Below the pieces are notes generated by a model. It was given only the letters and a program-made list of their open reading frames with translations, was not told the DNA's origin and did not search any database. From positions 6,386,001 to 6,450,000 of the forward strand of contig CM106586.1 in the NCBI GenBank assembly GCA_048013815.1: a stretch of 64,000 bases of DNA, written 5' to 3'. Both the position numbers and the translations under genes were made by a program. Below are positions 32,083 to 47,220 of the stretch, piece by piece (position 1 is the first letter of the stretch; the number at the start of each line of letters is the position of its first letter). Source of the stretch: Setoptus koraiensis. Lineage: Eukaryota > Arthropoda.

Positions 32083-33747
32083 TTGATGCGGACTCATCAA
32101 ATTCGGCCTCATCTCAGACACATGTGACGAGCTCAACGGCAACCTCAAGTGTCACTGGATCTTCGTCGTCTGCGTCATCTTCGGCGTCGTCCACCTCGTC
32201 GACATCATCATCGTCTGCCCCGTCATCGTCAACAACCAACGATGCCCAGGCAACGAGCTCCGGTTCTGGTCAGGACACCGGTGACGGTAATAATCAATCG
32301 TTTGCTATTAGTCGACAACATCATCAAGAGATTGATACTAGCTCATCGGTGCACCAACAGCAGCGGCAACATCCGCACCACAACCATGTTCACCAGCACC
32401 AGCAGCACCAACAACACCAACACAACAACAACAACAACAATAATCTAAGTCATACACAACAGCAGCAGCAGCCACCCAAAGCAGCTTCGTCGTTAATAGC
32501 GCGACAAGGGTGCGGCAATATCTCATTAACATCAGCGTCATCGTCAATTACATCGTCGTCATCGTCATCGTCATCTTCATCATCCCCCTCAACATCCTCA
32601 ACAACTGGATCATGTACGCCGCCTAATACTAAGTCATCAAATGGCCATCATCACACAGGCCCCACATCAATCGTCAACTCGTCGTCTAAATTGGGACCCA
32701 CCTCCACCACATCCGGTAGCGGCGCTGGTGGTGGCAGTAGTCACAATCATAACGGATTACATGATCGCCATCACATTGGACCCACTACTTCGCCATTGCC
32801 ACCATCGCCAGCCGATTCCGGTGTTAGTGATGTAGATTCTCATTATAGTTCTAATGATGAGCACAATACTCATTTAAAACTAAATGCTGACAGGTCATTG
32901 AAGACGACCACAACAACAACATCGTCGCAACCGCCATCGTCAACAACAACAGCGTCGCCCACAGCTACAGCATCATCAAGCTGCCCAGGATCAACCACAG
33001 TATCAACCACATCTGGCACGTGCGCTCTCAATTGCACAAGCAGCAATGGTACCAACAGTGCCAGTAATAATGGCGGTGCCGGTGGTAGCAGTTGTAGTAG
33101 TCAAACAACAACCACAACTACAACTATTACATCATCGGGATCATTACTGTGTAACGGCAACAACAATCATCATTTAGGCCATATTCAGGTACAATCTTCG
33201 TCATCGCCACCCACCTCAGATCTTGTCAGTGTTTCGCCACTAGCAGCAACATCTACGGCCATTATCAACAATCATCAAGTAGACACAAATAATAATAATA
33301 ATAATCATCATCACCAGTTGCATAATAATCACCACAACCAGTTGCAACAGCAACAGCAACATCATCATCACCACCATCATCAGTTGCAGCAGCAACAGCA
33401 GCAGCATCAATTGATGAGCAATGGCCATTTGTCACTATTGAATGTCGATAATGTCGGACAATGTAATAGCAACAACAGCGCGAGTAATAACATAATATCC
33501 ACAACAACAACTACAACAACAACAACAGCGGCAACCGCAGCAGCAGCAACAAATGGTAATCAACAATTATCACCAGCAGCAGCAGCAGCGGCAGCATCAA
33601 CTCAATTACATAACAACAACAACATATCCGCATCGCCCTCAAGCAGACCTGGCTCAGTATCTCAGACAGCAAATGCCGTTGCGTCAGTCACAGCGGCGGC
33701 AGTTGCTGCGGCGCGATGCCTCAACTCTGCCAGCCAATCATCACCAT
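32083..33747 (+). CDS. Eip74EF: Eip74EF-like ETS factor, common exon 2
   Basis: Acceptor after a CT-rich tract (AACAG|TTGATGCG) and donor CCAT|GTAAGT; 555 codon equivalents, phase 1 at both ends. Composition is dominated by S, T, Q, H and N. The non-repetitive block PPSPADSGVSDVDS at about 32805-32842 is the key evidence: the same block occurs in the shared region of Drosophila E74 as I remember it. This ties the exon to the ETS-domain exons 16-19 kb downstream. Trinucleotide tracts (CAA/CAG, CAT/CAC, TCA/TCG) probably vary in length between individuals. Confidence 0.9.
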
Positions 33748-34188
33748 GTAAGTACCATTACTCGCTATGAGTCATAATTGCATGATAACATAACGCACAA
33801 ATATCAACGCATATAAATATCAAACAATTTTAAATTTGATATTTGGCCGTGATATCTAAGCTCTCGCATTAGGTTTGTGTGTTCCAATTTTTATTGAATC
33901 GCACTGCCCACAAAGACAATCACATTGGATTGGGCAGCGCACTAAGCGAGTGAATTGTCCATTGTTGTGTGACCACTATGACCACTACGACCACCATAAG
34001 ACGACAGCGACCATCACGACAGCCATCTATCTAGATGAGCGGCTACGATGAGCGAGACGGGGAAACTAGATCAGCAGCAGTTTCTAGTTTCTTCATGTCG
34101 GTGGTTGTGTTGGTGGTTGAAGTGAGCCAATAGAGCTGTTGGCTGTTTTGCATACAGTAGATCATGCTGGCTTCCATTTTGGAGCAGC

Positions 34189-34220
<32 letters not shown>

Positions 34221-35875
34221 ATGGCTTAACTGTTGTGTGAGATGAAAATGCAGGATGACGGCGAGAGAGATTTGGCATTTGGCAAGATCAAGAGCGCGCA
34301 GCAGTTTTAGTTATAACTTATAAGGCAATCCTTTGAGGTGAGCGGTCAGTGTTGTTAAAGTGCGCATGTTAAAGGATAAGAGTGGTTCAAGTAGAAAAAG
34401 AAATGCCGAGCTATTATTATTTGGCCTGTTCGCATTCGATTCGATGCGATGCCAAGCGTTTGTGCCATAGTTATATAAGTTTGCAATAGTTATATAATGG
34501 CGTAGTTATGTAACTGTGGCATGTATAAGTATGCGACGAACGCTAACAAGTAATCAGGTTTTGCAACTAAAATTAGGATACAAACACAAGTGAATGAAAG
34601 AATGAGGAAAACTGTTGCTCACAGAAGAGAGAACTGAGACAAGAAATTAATTCTTGTCTTCTCTTTACTTTTATTCCAATACAATTATACAACTTTTGCT
34701 CTTTCAATGCAACTTGTGTCGACTAGACACTATTTATAGCATACTGCATACGCTCACCAGTGCATGCTGGCAACGTCAGCGTTGTTGTTAGCTAACAATC
34801 GGTGGACACAACATGAGCGATAAAAAGAAGAGAAGCCAGAATCACGAAAAGAATTGTTACCTGTCTGTATGTGTGTACGCCGAATGTGCATGTATAAACA
34901 ATATACAGGTAGACGGAGAAATTCTTTTCTCTCTCTCTCTCTCTCAGTACTGTTATTTGTTGTTGTTGTAGCTTGGTAGTTGTTGCTGTTGTCGTGGATT
35001 TAGACCATCGGCGTGGCTAGTGGCTTGCACTTGAATTTGGCCGTAACAGTGAAAAACAGTGAAGTAATGGCATGCAACAAGTCAAAAGTAGGTCTCAAGC
35101 ACTGATGCTGTTGCTGTTGTCCCGCTTTTGGTTGTTGCTGTTGTTGTTCTGCAGTGTTGGTAAAAGAACAACTTTGCTATTGGTTTGCCAGGCAGAGATT
35201 TGTTGTTGTCGTTGCTGCTGTCGACCGTTGTGTTGCATTCTCTTCTCTGTGTGTTGCGTAATACAGAGAGCGCACAAACAGGCCAATTGTATATTTAGCA
35301 GGCAGCAGTTGTTGTAGTTGTTGTTGTTGTTGTTGTGTGACCAACATTATCATCATCATCCATCATTATTGCGTCATCGTGGAAACAAGCCATAACAGCA
35401 GCAACAACACAATTTCTAGGTCGCACACAATATACTGTTATATAATATTATTATGTTCTTCTCGATGCTTGTTGCACGCCAGACAAAAAGAAATCTATAT
35501 ATAGACTGTAGAAGCGTCTTTAGTCTTAACAATTGCTCCTTTCAATAGCAGCATCTTGTTGCTGTTGTTGCTGTTGTTGGTGCTGCTGATGCGGCTGCCA
35601 CTACCGTTGTGCTGCTCTCACATTGTTCACTAGCGCCTAGTAGCGACTAGTAAAAGCACCTGTTAATACCTGTATGTGTGTGTGTTTATAGTCGTGATAG
35701 CCGGCAACATTAACTAATCAACAGCAACTGTTAATGTTTGAGGAAAGAACACTGACTTTTTGTCGGTTGCATCATCACTTGAGAAGACTTTCCAACATGC
35801 TTTGCAACCTATTGACAATGCTCAATGTTGGCTCATCTTGCTGCCTCTGTGTTCACTTGCTGGCTCGCTCACTTA

Positions 35876-35961
35876 AATATACTCAGCTTGAATATGCTCA
35901 GCTTGAATATACCCAGCTTGGCTATGCTCAGCTTGGCTATAATCAGCGTGGATATACTCAA
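35876..35961. repeat. 15-base tandem array, about 5.5 copies
   Basis: Units AATATACTCAGCTTG, AATATGCTCAGCTTG, AATATACCCAGCTTG, GCTATGCTCAGCTTG and so on. The length is a multiple of three and reads LEYAQLEYTQ-like peptides, but no coding context exists. Confidence 0.75.
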
Positions 35962-37745
35962 AATAGACGACGCCGAACAGCAAGAGAGAGAAATAAATGA
36001 GAAATCTCTCTCTCTCGCTTGAAATAAAAAAACAAGTTGAAAAACGTTTCACAACAAATAGTGCCAACACAACAGGCCATTTCCTTCAGCTAATGATGCC
36101 GAAACAGAAATAATTTACTAGACACAAACATTTGATTACAACCGGCGGATGTTATGCACACCATGCTGCATTACACAACAACTGCATACTAGTGGTAGCT
36201 CCATGAAGCGTCGTTTAGCGGCCACTAGGTCACCTGAGCCAGGCTTACATCACCACTTAACCTACATACGCTGTACATACGCTTACAGTTGTTAGAGACA
36301 AAGACAACACACTTTTAAACAAATTTCTGTTTCTAATAATTATAATAAATCAAAGTTATTAGCAGAGTCATGAGCATTTGATGCGCCATGACTGGCAACT
36401 TGATGCACTCTGTCCGTTGTCGGCTGCGTGCTATTCCTATTCCGATTTATATTTACTGTTTATTATTTAAATTGCTCATCGTGATCGGCTCGTAATGAGA
36501 ATAAATGTAAATAATTATCAATATAGCATAGTGAGCATTTGAGTAAGTGTCGAGAGCACACACTAGACAGCAATTAACAGTGCAAGATTAAACAGTAAGT
36601 GGTTAGCGATTGCGGCCCACAAGCACAGTCAATTAAAATGATCAATCAAAGGATTGAACATTGTTAATTGTGCGCCAAGAGTGTTGTTGTTGCCAATAAC
36701 AATCATCAACAACAATCCGTTGTTGATATTCGTTGAAATGTGACTGTCGAAACGCAAACTGGCGCCAACCGCTGTTTGCCATGCAAGCTCAACAGTGACA
36801 CATGACGGCCGACAGGTGACAAGAAAGATGTGACAAGCGACGGATGCCAAGTGAAACAGTTTGTGACACAAGTGAAATCTCTGTGTCGGTGTGTGTTTTG
36901 TGGCGCTCGGAAATGTCACTATGGTGAATAGTGAGCTGTCACAACGAGGTGCCACGTCATAATTGTATACACACATGAGCATATAGCACGACAGTGTGTA
37001 TGCTGTTGTTGTTGGAGCAAAGGTTGCATTCTCAATGGATTGTATCAGGTGGTTCGGGTCTTCATCATAGGCCCACATCATCATGAATGGCAACAGAAGC
37101 TGCGACTGCTGTTAATGTTGTTGTTGCTGCTGTTGTTGTCGTCGTTGTTGCTGCTCGTTTGCCACACAAATGAGGAAGCGCTAAATGTCCAATCTATTGA
37201 CGTCATTTCAGCAGCTTGCTGTTGTCAGCTGACAGCAATTAGATGATATTTGGCGGCTCAGATATTTGTGTCTCTAACTTTCTCTCTCTCTCTCTCTCTC
37301 GCCCTCTGCACAATACACGGCTGGCTGGCAATATACTTGACATACTGCATGATAGCCCCAGCCACAGACGCGATATTCTTACAGTCGCATTTTAGTCTTT
37401 TCGTGCGCTGCCTCTAAATAAATCATATACATCGTCTATTTATAAAGTAGCGACATGAGTAGTTAGAGGAAGTTCAAACGCGACTTGTCACTTGCGCGAC
37501 TCGCAAATTGTTCACTGTAACATGAGCACACAAATTGAATTGCGACGAGTGACGCTCAAACGCTCAAACAAACGAAAGTGTCGCCAAACTTGCCCAATCG
37601 TGATATCGAATCGTGTTGTGACACACAAAATCAGCGTTTGTCACACAACAAAAGTAGGCCAACACAACAAGTTGAAGATGCCGTTTGGTCAGTGTTTATT
37701 TATTGCCAGTGGTCAGTGCATTTTCAGTGGCCACTGGCCAGTCAA

Positions 37746-37817
37746 ATGCACGGACTGTTCCAATGAGCGGACTGTTCCAATGAACGGAATGTTCCAGTAT
37801 ACGGACTGTTGTCAAGT
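37746..37817. repeat. 17-base tandem array, 4 copies
   Basis: Units centred on CGGACTGTTCCAATGA; a further single copy of the core (tcggactgttccaac) is at 37921. Confidence 0.7.
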
Positions 37818-40800
37818 TCAAGACCGATATCAGTGGTCGATTGTAGTGAAAAGTGTCTATCCGAATTGTGTGCACGTTTGTGTTGATTGCGGTTGTGTCG
37901 TCGAGTTAGTGAGTCACAGCTCGGACTGTTCCAACTTGAAACGATCGTCATGATTTCATGATGTAATGATCATTTTGTGAGATGTGATCCACTTTGACTC
38001 ATACTTGTTACAAGTACAAGTAAATTGCTGCAGCAACAGCAACAGCCACTGACAGCAGCAGCAGCCAATATCAATGGCAGCACAAATGGCGATATCAGCG
38101 GCCGCAGATAGGCCAATATCAATGGGCACACATAGGCCAATATGAAGAGAAAAAATAGACACAGAAATAGTATCAGGCAACAACTTTCTGGCGACGACTG
38201 TTAAATTGCAACAGCTCAATTCATGCCATTGCGAAACAACTACAACGGCGTAACAGGCAAGGAAAGTTACATAATATCTAGGTGAATCATTGATTGGCTG
38301 CATTGATTTGTGTGTGCGTCTAGGAACTATTGCTATCCGTATCGGGCCGGCGCTTGCTGCAACTTGCGAGCTGCTGTTGAGCTCGGCGGCTAAATTGTGT
38401 GGCAAGCTCGCTTGGTAACGAACAAAACAGAGCAGCCAAGTGAGTGTGCGGCGTAAGTAGCGCAACTGGTACAAATGGATGGCAGAAAATAGCACACACA
38501 CACACACACACACACAATGCAGCATGTGGGAGATACAGGTTCGACCAGTAGTGTTGGCTGGCACACAAAAATGGCACACATTTGGCACAACAGCAACAGC
38601 AACAACCAACAACCATCGACAGCAACAACCAACAGCAACGACAACAGCAGCAACAGCAGCAGCGACAACAACTGCTGGCGACTTGTTATTATGTAATGTG
38701 TGTAACCTAGTCGGAGCAGCGAGCAGTGGATAATAGTTAAAAATAACTGGCTGTCCGCATTGAGCTAGCTAGCATTAAACAACAGCCAGGCAAGCGTCTA
38801 AATATAAAATGGCTCAACGAACATGACGCGCCTCATGACGCCACTCACCTGTGTGCTCGCTACGGGCAACAATGATTGAGCCACAACTACTTTTACAGGT
38901 TGCATAATCTACAGGTTGCACTGACTATCGTTGCTCTGGCTGTCGCTTGTGACCAGCGGCCGCTGGTCAGCTAACATTGGTGCTTGTGTATCCAATGTTA
39001 CAATGCACACAAACACTGTTAAAAACACTGTTAGTTACACACACACACTCTTAGAGATTATGTAACACACACACAAAAAGTGATACAAGTGCGGCATTGC
39101 GTAATATATGCATAGTGGCTATAAATGTGTTATCTGTCATTGGTTTAGTTGTTACAGGTGGAAGTGGTTGCCAGTGGCGACCCACTTTTCAAGCAAGCGT
39201 TTATGTTGCATCACACTGTATGATATACAGCGTATATTGCACAGTTTATACAGCATTTTGTATTATGCAATTTATATTATACAGTTTGTATCATACATAA
39301 TGCAGTCTGTAAATAGTATGCTTTTGTCCGATGCTGGCCACTGCGAATCGTTGTTGTGTTTTTGGGCCAGCTCAAGCAAGCACAAAAACAACGCAAGCGG
39401 CGAGCAGGAAAAGAAAAATCTCGGTCTTGTCACTCGCTTTCATCTTGTCCTTTCGTCACTTATATCACTGTCATAATATACTGTATAATGATATTACATA
39501 ACATGTAATATTGTGCGGTCACCACGCATCAACTGTATAGTTGTTATTATTGTTGCTTGTTGTTGCAGTTGTTGTTGTTGCTTGTTGTTTTAGTTGTTGT
39601 TGTTGCTGCTGTTGTTGTGGGCACAACAACACATACAAATATAGCCGCTAGATAATGACATTTGCCAATTTGTTTGCTTGACTCCATTTTACATTTTGTC
39701 AGCCGTCGGTGGCAGAGCACGCGACCGAGCCAAGCCAACGCAATCGAAATCAGAATCTAAATCTGAATCTGAATCAAATAAGCGGCTCTGTTTCCTTGTT
39801 TGTTCGCGAGTCGCCAGCACAACAACTTGCAAAGGCAAACAAAAATAACAAACAATATTGAATGAATAACGAAGACACGCAAGCGAGCACGCAACCTAAT
39901 GAAACTAATAAATAAAACTAATAATATTTTATCCTGTTTCACGCACGGCTCATAATGCACAGCAGACTTAGAAATTGTTGAACAAATTGAAGCATGATCT
40001 CAGTTAAAGCATCATCTTTGGTTTGTTGCAGCATGAATTCAATCAGTTTTAAGTCTTCGATTGCCACTAATTGATTGACTGTGATCTCATTATGAGTTTG
40101 CCATTTGTATCGACCACAAGTTGTTGTGCAATAATAAGTTGTTGTGCAATGATAAGTGATGGCAAAATAGTGATAAAGTAAAGTAATTGTAGCGACAGCA
40201 GCAAAAGAAGAGCAGAGAAAGTTGTTAGTTTTGATTGTTTTCATTAGTGTCTGGCAGTTCAATATTACGAGATTAGTTAGTAACTGCAAGTGATGTTGTT
40301 AACTGACGTTATCAACTGACTCACTAGCGAGTTATTAAATTGTATCAAATGTGTGTGTGTGTGTGTCGTATGCCAGACAGTGCTGCTCGCAGCTGACTTG
40401 ACCGGAACTAAGTCTGACACACTATTACGACACACTATCAAGACACTGCCGAGACGCACTGTCGAGACGCACTGTTGAGAGTTGGCTAGACACTCTGACT
40501 ACAGTGTATTAATTGAATACAGTGTATTGAATGCAGTGAGCGAGCCAAGTTCAAGCGGCTTAAACAGGCAGCAGCCTCAAACTTGACTATTTGTACGTAC
40601 GGCAAGAGTAACACAATTGCCTGCTTAGCGCTGCTTGTGATTGCGAACGAGAAAAGGGTTTCGATTGTTGTTGGCTCGCTCTCACAACAAGCGAGTCAGT
40701 TGTTGTTGTTGTTGTTGCTGCTGCTGTTGCCTAGATCGCTTGTCTGGCTGGCTAAGTTTGGGCGCCAGTTGTGCGCTGATAAAGGAAAGTTTACGGTCAC

Positions 40801-41250
40801 ATTCGGACGTTGGCCTCACCAGTTGATACACAACGAGAGCAACAGCAACGGCAACAGCAACGACAGCACACACGCTGTTGGTGTCGCTGTTGCCGTTAGT
40901 GCAAGTGAATGATGATTTTAAAATAAAAGCAACAACTACAACAGGTTGTTGGTTCTTTTGTCGCTGTGTGTACAAGGTTAGCTAAGTGTGTGTAACTAAG
41001 CAACAACAAATATAACAAACAGCATACAATATTGAACGAACCGGCAGCCTGGTCATTGGCATCTGACACACACACACAGACTTATTCTGGCAAGCTAACG
41101 AACTGGCAGCTCGAGCAAAACGATTAGCGATATTTAGTTGGTTAGTTAGTGGCTCTACAGCAGCTACAGCAGCCATAACAGCAGCCACAACAGCAGTTAT
41201 GTAACGCTCGTTGTCATATAACAACAGCAACAGCAACCGTTATAAGTCAA

Positions 41251-41306
41251 CTGTATGGCTGTATAACTGTATGATTGTATAACTGTATAACTGTGTGGCT
41301 GTAAGT
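41251..41306. repeat. 8-base tandem array CTGTATAA/CTGTATGG
   Basis: Seven consecutive 8-base units (CTGTATGG, CTGTATAA, CTGTATGA, TTGTATAA, CTGTATAA, CTGTGTGG, CTGTAAGT). Confidence 0.75.
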
Positions 41307-43815
41307 ATAGCTGTGACTGGCCATGGCTGCTGTGTCGCTAACTGGCAACGGTTAACGCTAGATGCTCACCGATACATATAAATGTAAATGGTTTTGCCAT
41401 TGTAACCGTTACAATTCACAGCTAGTCGGATAGTTCATGAATCATTTTGGTGTGTGTGAACTTGATCGATTTTCATCAATGACGCACACAACGTATAGAC
41501 AACAAAATGTTTTATAGTTTTCTAGTGGCAAACATTTTTATATTGAGGCGCATTGACAGGCGATAATTAATAATTTGTTGGCTCGACAGCGTTTAATGCT
41601 CGCCAGTGAATGTAATGGCAACTTTTCCATTTAATCAATGCTGCACGCTGTGCCGTGATTGGATAAATTCTCTATCATACTCACTTACCTATCACTGGTA
41701 TATGTTATATCACCGGTATATGTTATATCAGTGGCTATATATATAGAGTGGCACCGATTGATACAGCGACAATCATTATGTATGTCGTTGACCCGGTTGT
41801 TTTATGCATTTATACTTTTATCAATTTATTTATTGCCAACAACTAATCACTCGCTCGCCAAATACGCAACAACAGGCCGCTGTTGCATCGCCAATTGTGT
41901 CACCTGTGCTCTCGACAAACAACGCAAACTCTCTAAATACACACACAGATAATTGGTGAATTATTTATTATTATTATTTTATTTATGCCACCACTGCTAA
42001 TGTTACCCGATATACGAGCCATAATAATACCGCCCGATATAGTAACTACAATCTATCAAGCTGACTAGTGCCGACGAGTGGCTACTGGATCATCTTGTTG
42101 ATTGATGCAACTGGTTGTTGGTGGCGCCATCTTTCGTTGGGATGGCCGGCGAACCTGTTCTCAGTTAAGTTGTCAGTGCAGTTAGGTTTCACAGTTACTA
42201 CTGTCTGAATACACTAACAAGTAGCTAGCAAGTAAGTCGCTCGCTCGACTCAACTCGCTCGCCAACCGACAACCAACAACTGGCAGCTAACAACTGACAA
42301 CTGCTGTGTTGTGATGTGAATCGCGAAGGCTCAGTTGTATCAAGAGGCCACTTGAGACACTTTTGGCTCATGAGACTCACTTGAGACTATTATAGTAGTG
42401 CGACGTTGTAGACTATTATGACGTAAGTGGTGGACAGCAAGACGGCAAGACAGCATAAGAGAGTGATACCATGAGTAACCATGAACTGCAATGCGTCTGG
42501 TCGCTTTCGCTTGGCTTGCTATCAGTTGTTATCAGTGGTGGTCGGTTGTGATTCTGGCCAGTTTATTAGTTGGCTGCTACCAGTTGGTGTAGCAACAACA
42601 ACAACGACAACAGCAACAACAACAACAACAGCAACAACGACAACAACAGCGACAACGACGGCACCACCACCGACAGAATAATGACCTCTACCTTGGTTTT
42701 GGTTGTCGAGTTCGTTAACATTTGTGCTCACGTTGAATCTCTCTCACTCTCACTGTGTCGATTGCATGTGGGAGTTCGCTGGCTGTTGTTCATTAAATTC
42801 CTTTTTCTTCACTTGTTGTTGCTTGTTGTGCCGGCTCGATACGTTTGTGTCGTGATTGTCAATGAAGGAACAAGCGCAAGAGCGAGCTTTTGTCGCTTTT
42901 TCCAACAAGCGCAAGCAACAAACGCAAACCTGTTACCGTTACTGTTTTGTTGTGCATAAGTCCCAACGTCGTCGTCGCTGCTCAGTTCACTAACCTCCAG
43001 CTGGTTCTGTGTCTCGCCTAACGACAACAGCGACACCAACAACAACGACAGCAACAACGACAGCAACAACCAAACGGTGAAAGTGCAGCGACAAGTGAGT
43101 AAAAATGGCTTGCTCGCCAGCTAGTTGGCCATTTTAGCATGGCACACACACACACACACACAATAAGGGGCATTGTTTTCCTTGTGTGTTGTTATTTTTC
43201 AGATACTCACACTGCTCGTGAATGAATGGATCAATGAATGAATCAAGCAAGCAACGGATAAGCGAATGAGCGAACGAGCGAACCTACCTGAGCAACAATA
43301 TTCGCTCTGTCTTTGCATTGCCCATGCAACAGACATAGACGATATACATTATTTTACATGATCGAATCGTTGAACGACAATTCCCATCATCTCGATGATA
43401 TCATACTAGCTAGACAATAGCCAGCCGCTAATGAGCTGTGAGACGTGAAACAAGCGAATATCCGGTTGATGATAATAACGAGAGGTCATTGTGGTTTTAA
43501 TTGACGCGGCCAGCTTGCGAGCAGTGCTGTTGTCGATGATCTGTTGAGCTTATCTCCAGCTCTGAATCTATCCATCAAACGATCATCATATCAAAAGATC
43601 ATGTAACCATTGGTGGTCGTGGGAGTCGCCTATTGACGCGCCAATTAGCCACTCGTTCACTCGATCATCGACCACTGGGCTGAGCCACTGCGATGTCCGC
43701 TAGACGGCGAGACTTGAACCTATTGCACGTTAAGTCATCAGTTGTGTGCTCCAATAATTTTGATCGCAAAACATTTGTTTACGTGCACCCAAACATGCCC
43801 GTTGCTCATACTATG

Positions 43816-43885
43816 CAATATCCTATTATATAATATTCTGTTATACAATATTCTATTATGTAATATTCTATTATATAATATTTCA
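43816..43885. repeat. 15-base tandem array AATATTCTATTATAT
   Basis: About 4.5 units with small changes, purely A/T/C. Confidence 0.75.
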
Positions 43886-46800
43886 TTAGTTAGGTGCGCC
43901 TTGAGGGCTTTAAATAGCTTTAGGCGGGCTCGTTTCCGCAACACAACCACGCCATTCTGCATACCATAACGTGCCACACATTCGCACGATATACGCATAT
44001 GTATGTCACGTTATAAGTTATGCCACCGTTATATAACGTACATATTACGTAGATATATAACGTACAATGTTGTAGTGTGTTGTTTTTGTGTTGTTTTCAC
44101 GTAATCGGGACAGATAAATTCATAGCGATTCATTGCAGTTCCAAGAGGCGGTGTCAGCTGGTGCTCCTTGTTTCTGGTGTATTGATAGATACACGCTGCA
44201 CACTGTGTTTTGTGGGGCCATTTTGCGCGCATATTTTACACACTGGCGCCGCTTAACTCAAATTAACAAGACAATCACACTAAAGAAATAGTGATAATAA
44301 TAAATGTTATCCAATCCACGGGCCCCTCTCACAAGATGCCAGTTAACAGTTACATTTGTCAGTTTGATTCGACTGTGTTTACTCTGGCGCTCGATGCAGC
44401 GCACCCATAAATGGCTGCATATCAGCGCACCGATACCCATGCTCTCATACGAACTATCTGGTCTGTCTATTAGTTCAGTGGTACCTTATTATCACTAGCT
44501 AGGTATAGGCTGTGTCGGTGTGTCGTGTCTGGGCAAACTTGACATTATTAAAAGTGGAAGCCAACAACATTGGATGGGGCTGGCGCCAAGAAACGTACGT
44601 TGTGCCGGCCCCAAGGCCAGTTAGTTGCCGCTTGTGTGTCCGTGTGGCATGTGTCATATTGTGCCGTTATGTGTGCGTGTGCACAAATTATTTGTTGAAT
44701 AATCCGAGTGCCACTCTCGCCGACAGGGCCCCCTGGTATCGCATGTATGCTATGTATAGTGTGTCTGTGGTATATATAGCGGCTCGATCATGATAAGTAG
44801 CAGTCGTACGAGGGACACAGATTTTGTCCGGCACACACATTCTAATAGAGCGTGTGTGTTCGTGGAAACAAATATAAATAAAGAGAAAAAGCAAAAGAAA
44901 AAGAAGCCAACAAAGTCGATGGCAAATATGTATCTATGTCGTGTACACATTGTCGTGTTGGCATGTCGTCATATAGCTGCACACAAGCTAAAAAGACTCA
45001 GTTGCACTATTGTGCAACTTGGTCAAACTGATGCAATCCAAATTAAATCACTATTACTCGCTGTTAGCACTCACAAGTTGTCAGTGTAAGACATAGAAAG
45101 CAAACAATATATTGCTGCACAGGTAGCTAGGCACGGACAGGTAGTGAGTGGCACGAGATGGATGGGTAATCCCCTGTGATTCGCAGCCTGTGCGTGTCTT
45201 TACAGGTAATAAAAACGTGTCAAAGTTATTTGGCTTGCTTATACACACAATTGTTGTTAACTGCGCAATATCCAACAACTGGCTGGCGGCGCCAACGGCA
45301 CCACTGGACGCTTGAGCAACTTTCACCTTGAACCCTAGCGCGGGTTAATAGGTGCTGAGGAGTTTAATTGCGCAACTAACAACTTGCGCTATTGGCACAG
45401 CTCGTTATCTGTCACTACGACTGGCGAGCTTCGTCTGCCGACACTGTCTGTGTTCGTATTCCGAGTGTGTGCGCGTCCAAAACTAGAAATATCAATCAAG
45501 CAACGGAAAACAACACACACACACACACACACGCTGCTGGCTTCTAATTAAGTAATTTTACTTTGGGCTCACTGGACAGTCGCACAGACTGTTACAGTTG
45601 CTTGTAATTGCGTCACGACACAACAATGAGCCGGCCACTTGGGCTGGCTCATTGTTTGTCTTTGCGCACGCTGTTATTACGACCGGTGAGTTACATGCTG
45701 CTCACAACAAAATGGCCGCTATTTATCGTGGGCAGTCATATTACTGTATTTAGAGCGCATCGAGCAAATAAATAGAAGGAAGAAAAGGACGAAAAGTCAA
45801 ATAATATTATCACGTCATACAGTGCGCATTCTGAGCAACTCACACACACACACTAATATGTGTTAAATGTGCAAAGAGAGTTGTATGTGCTGCTTTGCAC
45901 CATGGCGAGATTATGACGACAGGTGCCACTATTGGCACAACTCTTGTCGCTGTGCCCCTCTGTCATACCTCTCTCTCTCGGGATATGTTTATATATCGCA
46001 CAATGCGCAAGCAACGACCCACTGGCCATAGGACGGTTTGGCCCGTCTTGGCGCACTCGGTCGTCGTGCGCCAAGCTCAAAACGGTCTTATCATTTTGCG
46101 TGCAATGGCCCCCTACTGGAGCATCAACAAAGTACAGTTAGAAGTGGGTTTATTCATGTCAAGTTGTTACCGCTAAGACACAGGCACGGGCTGTTGTTGT
46201 TGTTTAAATTCGATTTTAGTTTGAGTTTTAGTTTTACTTTCAGTTGGTAGTCGCCGTGGGTGTCAGTTGGCAACGTTACAACAGCGTCTATTTGATCGAG
46301 TCTCTCCGATAGAGTGTATCGACATCATCCGCTCCATGGGCTATATCGGCTGCTAGTGTTGAGCGCGCCGCCAGCCGATCGGCTCACTGTTGCGATTGGC
46401 TGCCAACAACAACATCAACAACTGCAACATCATCAACAACAGCACCAGCAGCAGCTGCAACAACAGCAACAACAACAATAACATTAAGCATGGCTGACGC
46501 TCATGTGAGATGTGCAATGCAGGAAAGTTGGTGCTTTATTTTATAGTCGGTGTTGTTGTTGTTGTTGTTGGTGCTGCTGCTGTTGTTGTCGTTGGATCGA
46601 TGGAGTTAACGCGAACAACAACAACAACATGCGCCTGCTTGCTTGTGTACAGTTAGGCGTCAAAAAATAGTGAAAGTTCATGAACCTTTAGTCCGTTGCC
46701 AAGGGATACGACCTTGGCGATTCTCCTTTCGCTGCTGCTGCTAGCTTGATAACTCCTTTGTTGCTCTGCACGCACACGCACATGCACACGCGCACAAATC

Positions 46801-47220
46801 AATGTGCACAGCGCGCACATATTTGGTGTCACCTTTCTATGCTTTCAATGCTTTCAATGCTTTCAATGCTGTAACAGCACCAGCAGCAGAGTTATCTAAC
46901 AACTCGGACTCAATGAGTGAGGCTCAATGGTGAGTCGCTGGCTTGCCATCGCTGACACTTGCACATTTAAAGCTTGTGAGCAGTCACTGAGTCATGGCGA
47001 ACCAGACTCAGCGGTGCAGCAATTGTGAGTCACGGGCTCAATGGGTCAGTGAGCCGGCACAGGCTGCAACTCAACTGACAAAGTATTACAATAATATTGA
47101 GTCAATATTGAGCGCAGAGGGCCCGCTAATTGGCTCGACAAGTCGACGTATCGATTCAAGTTTATATTGCACATTGATTTCAGTTTGGCACCCAACGAAC
47201 AAGAGCCAACAGTTTGAGAC

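Noticed and set aside
36629-38612. Long minus-strand open frames (36629-37093, 37956-38612) in the big ETS intron
   Set aside because: They cross GTT/CA/CAG microsatellites and 17-base arrays, contain poly-C and poly-V runs, and show no family resemblance.
36765-45300. Extra GGCGCC words (36765, 44245, 45290) as CTCF sites
   Set aside because: They lack the (C/T)AG(A/G) part of the core.
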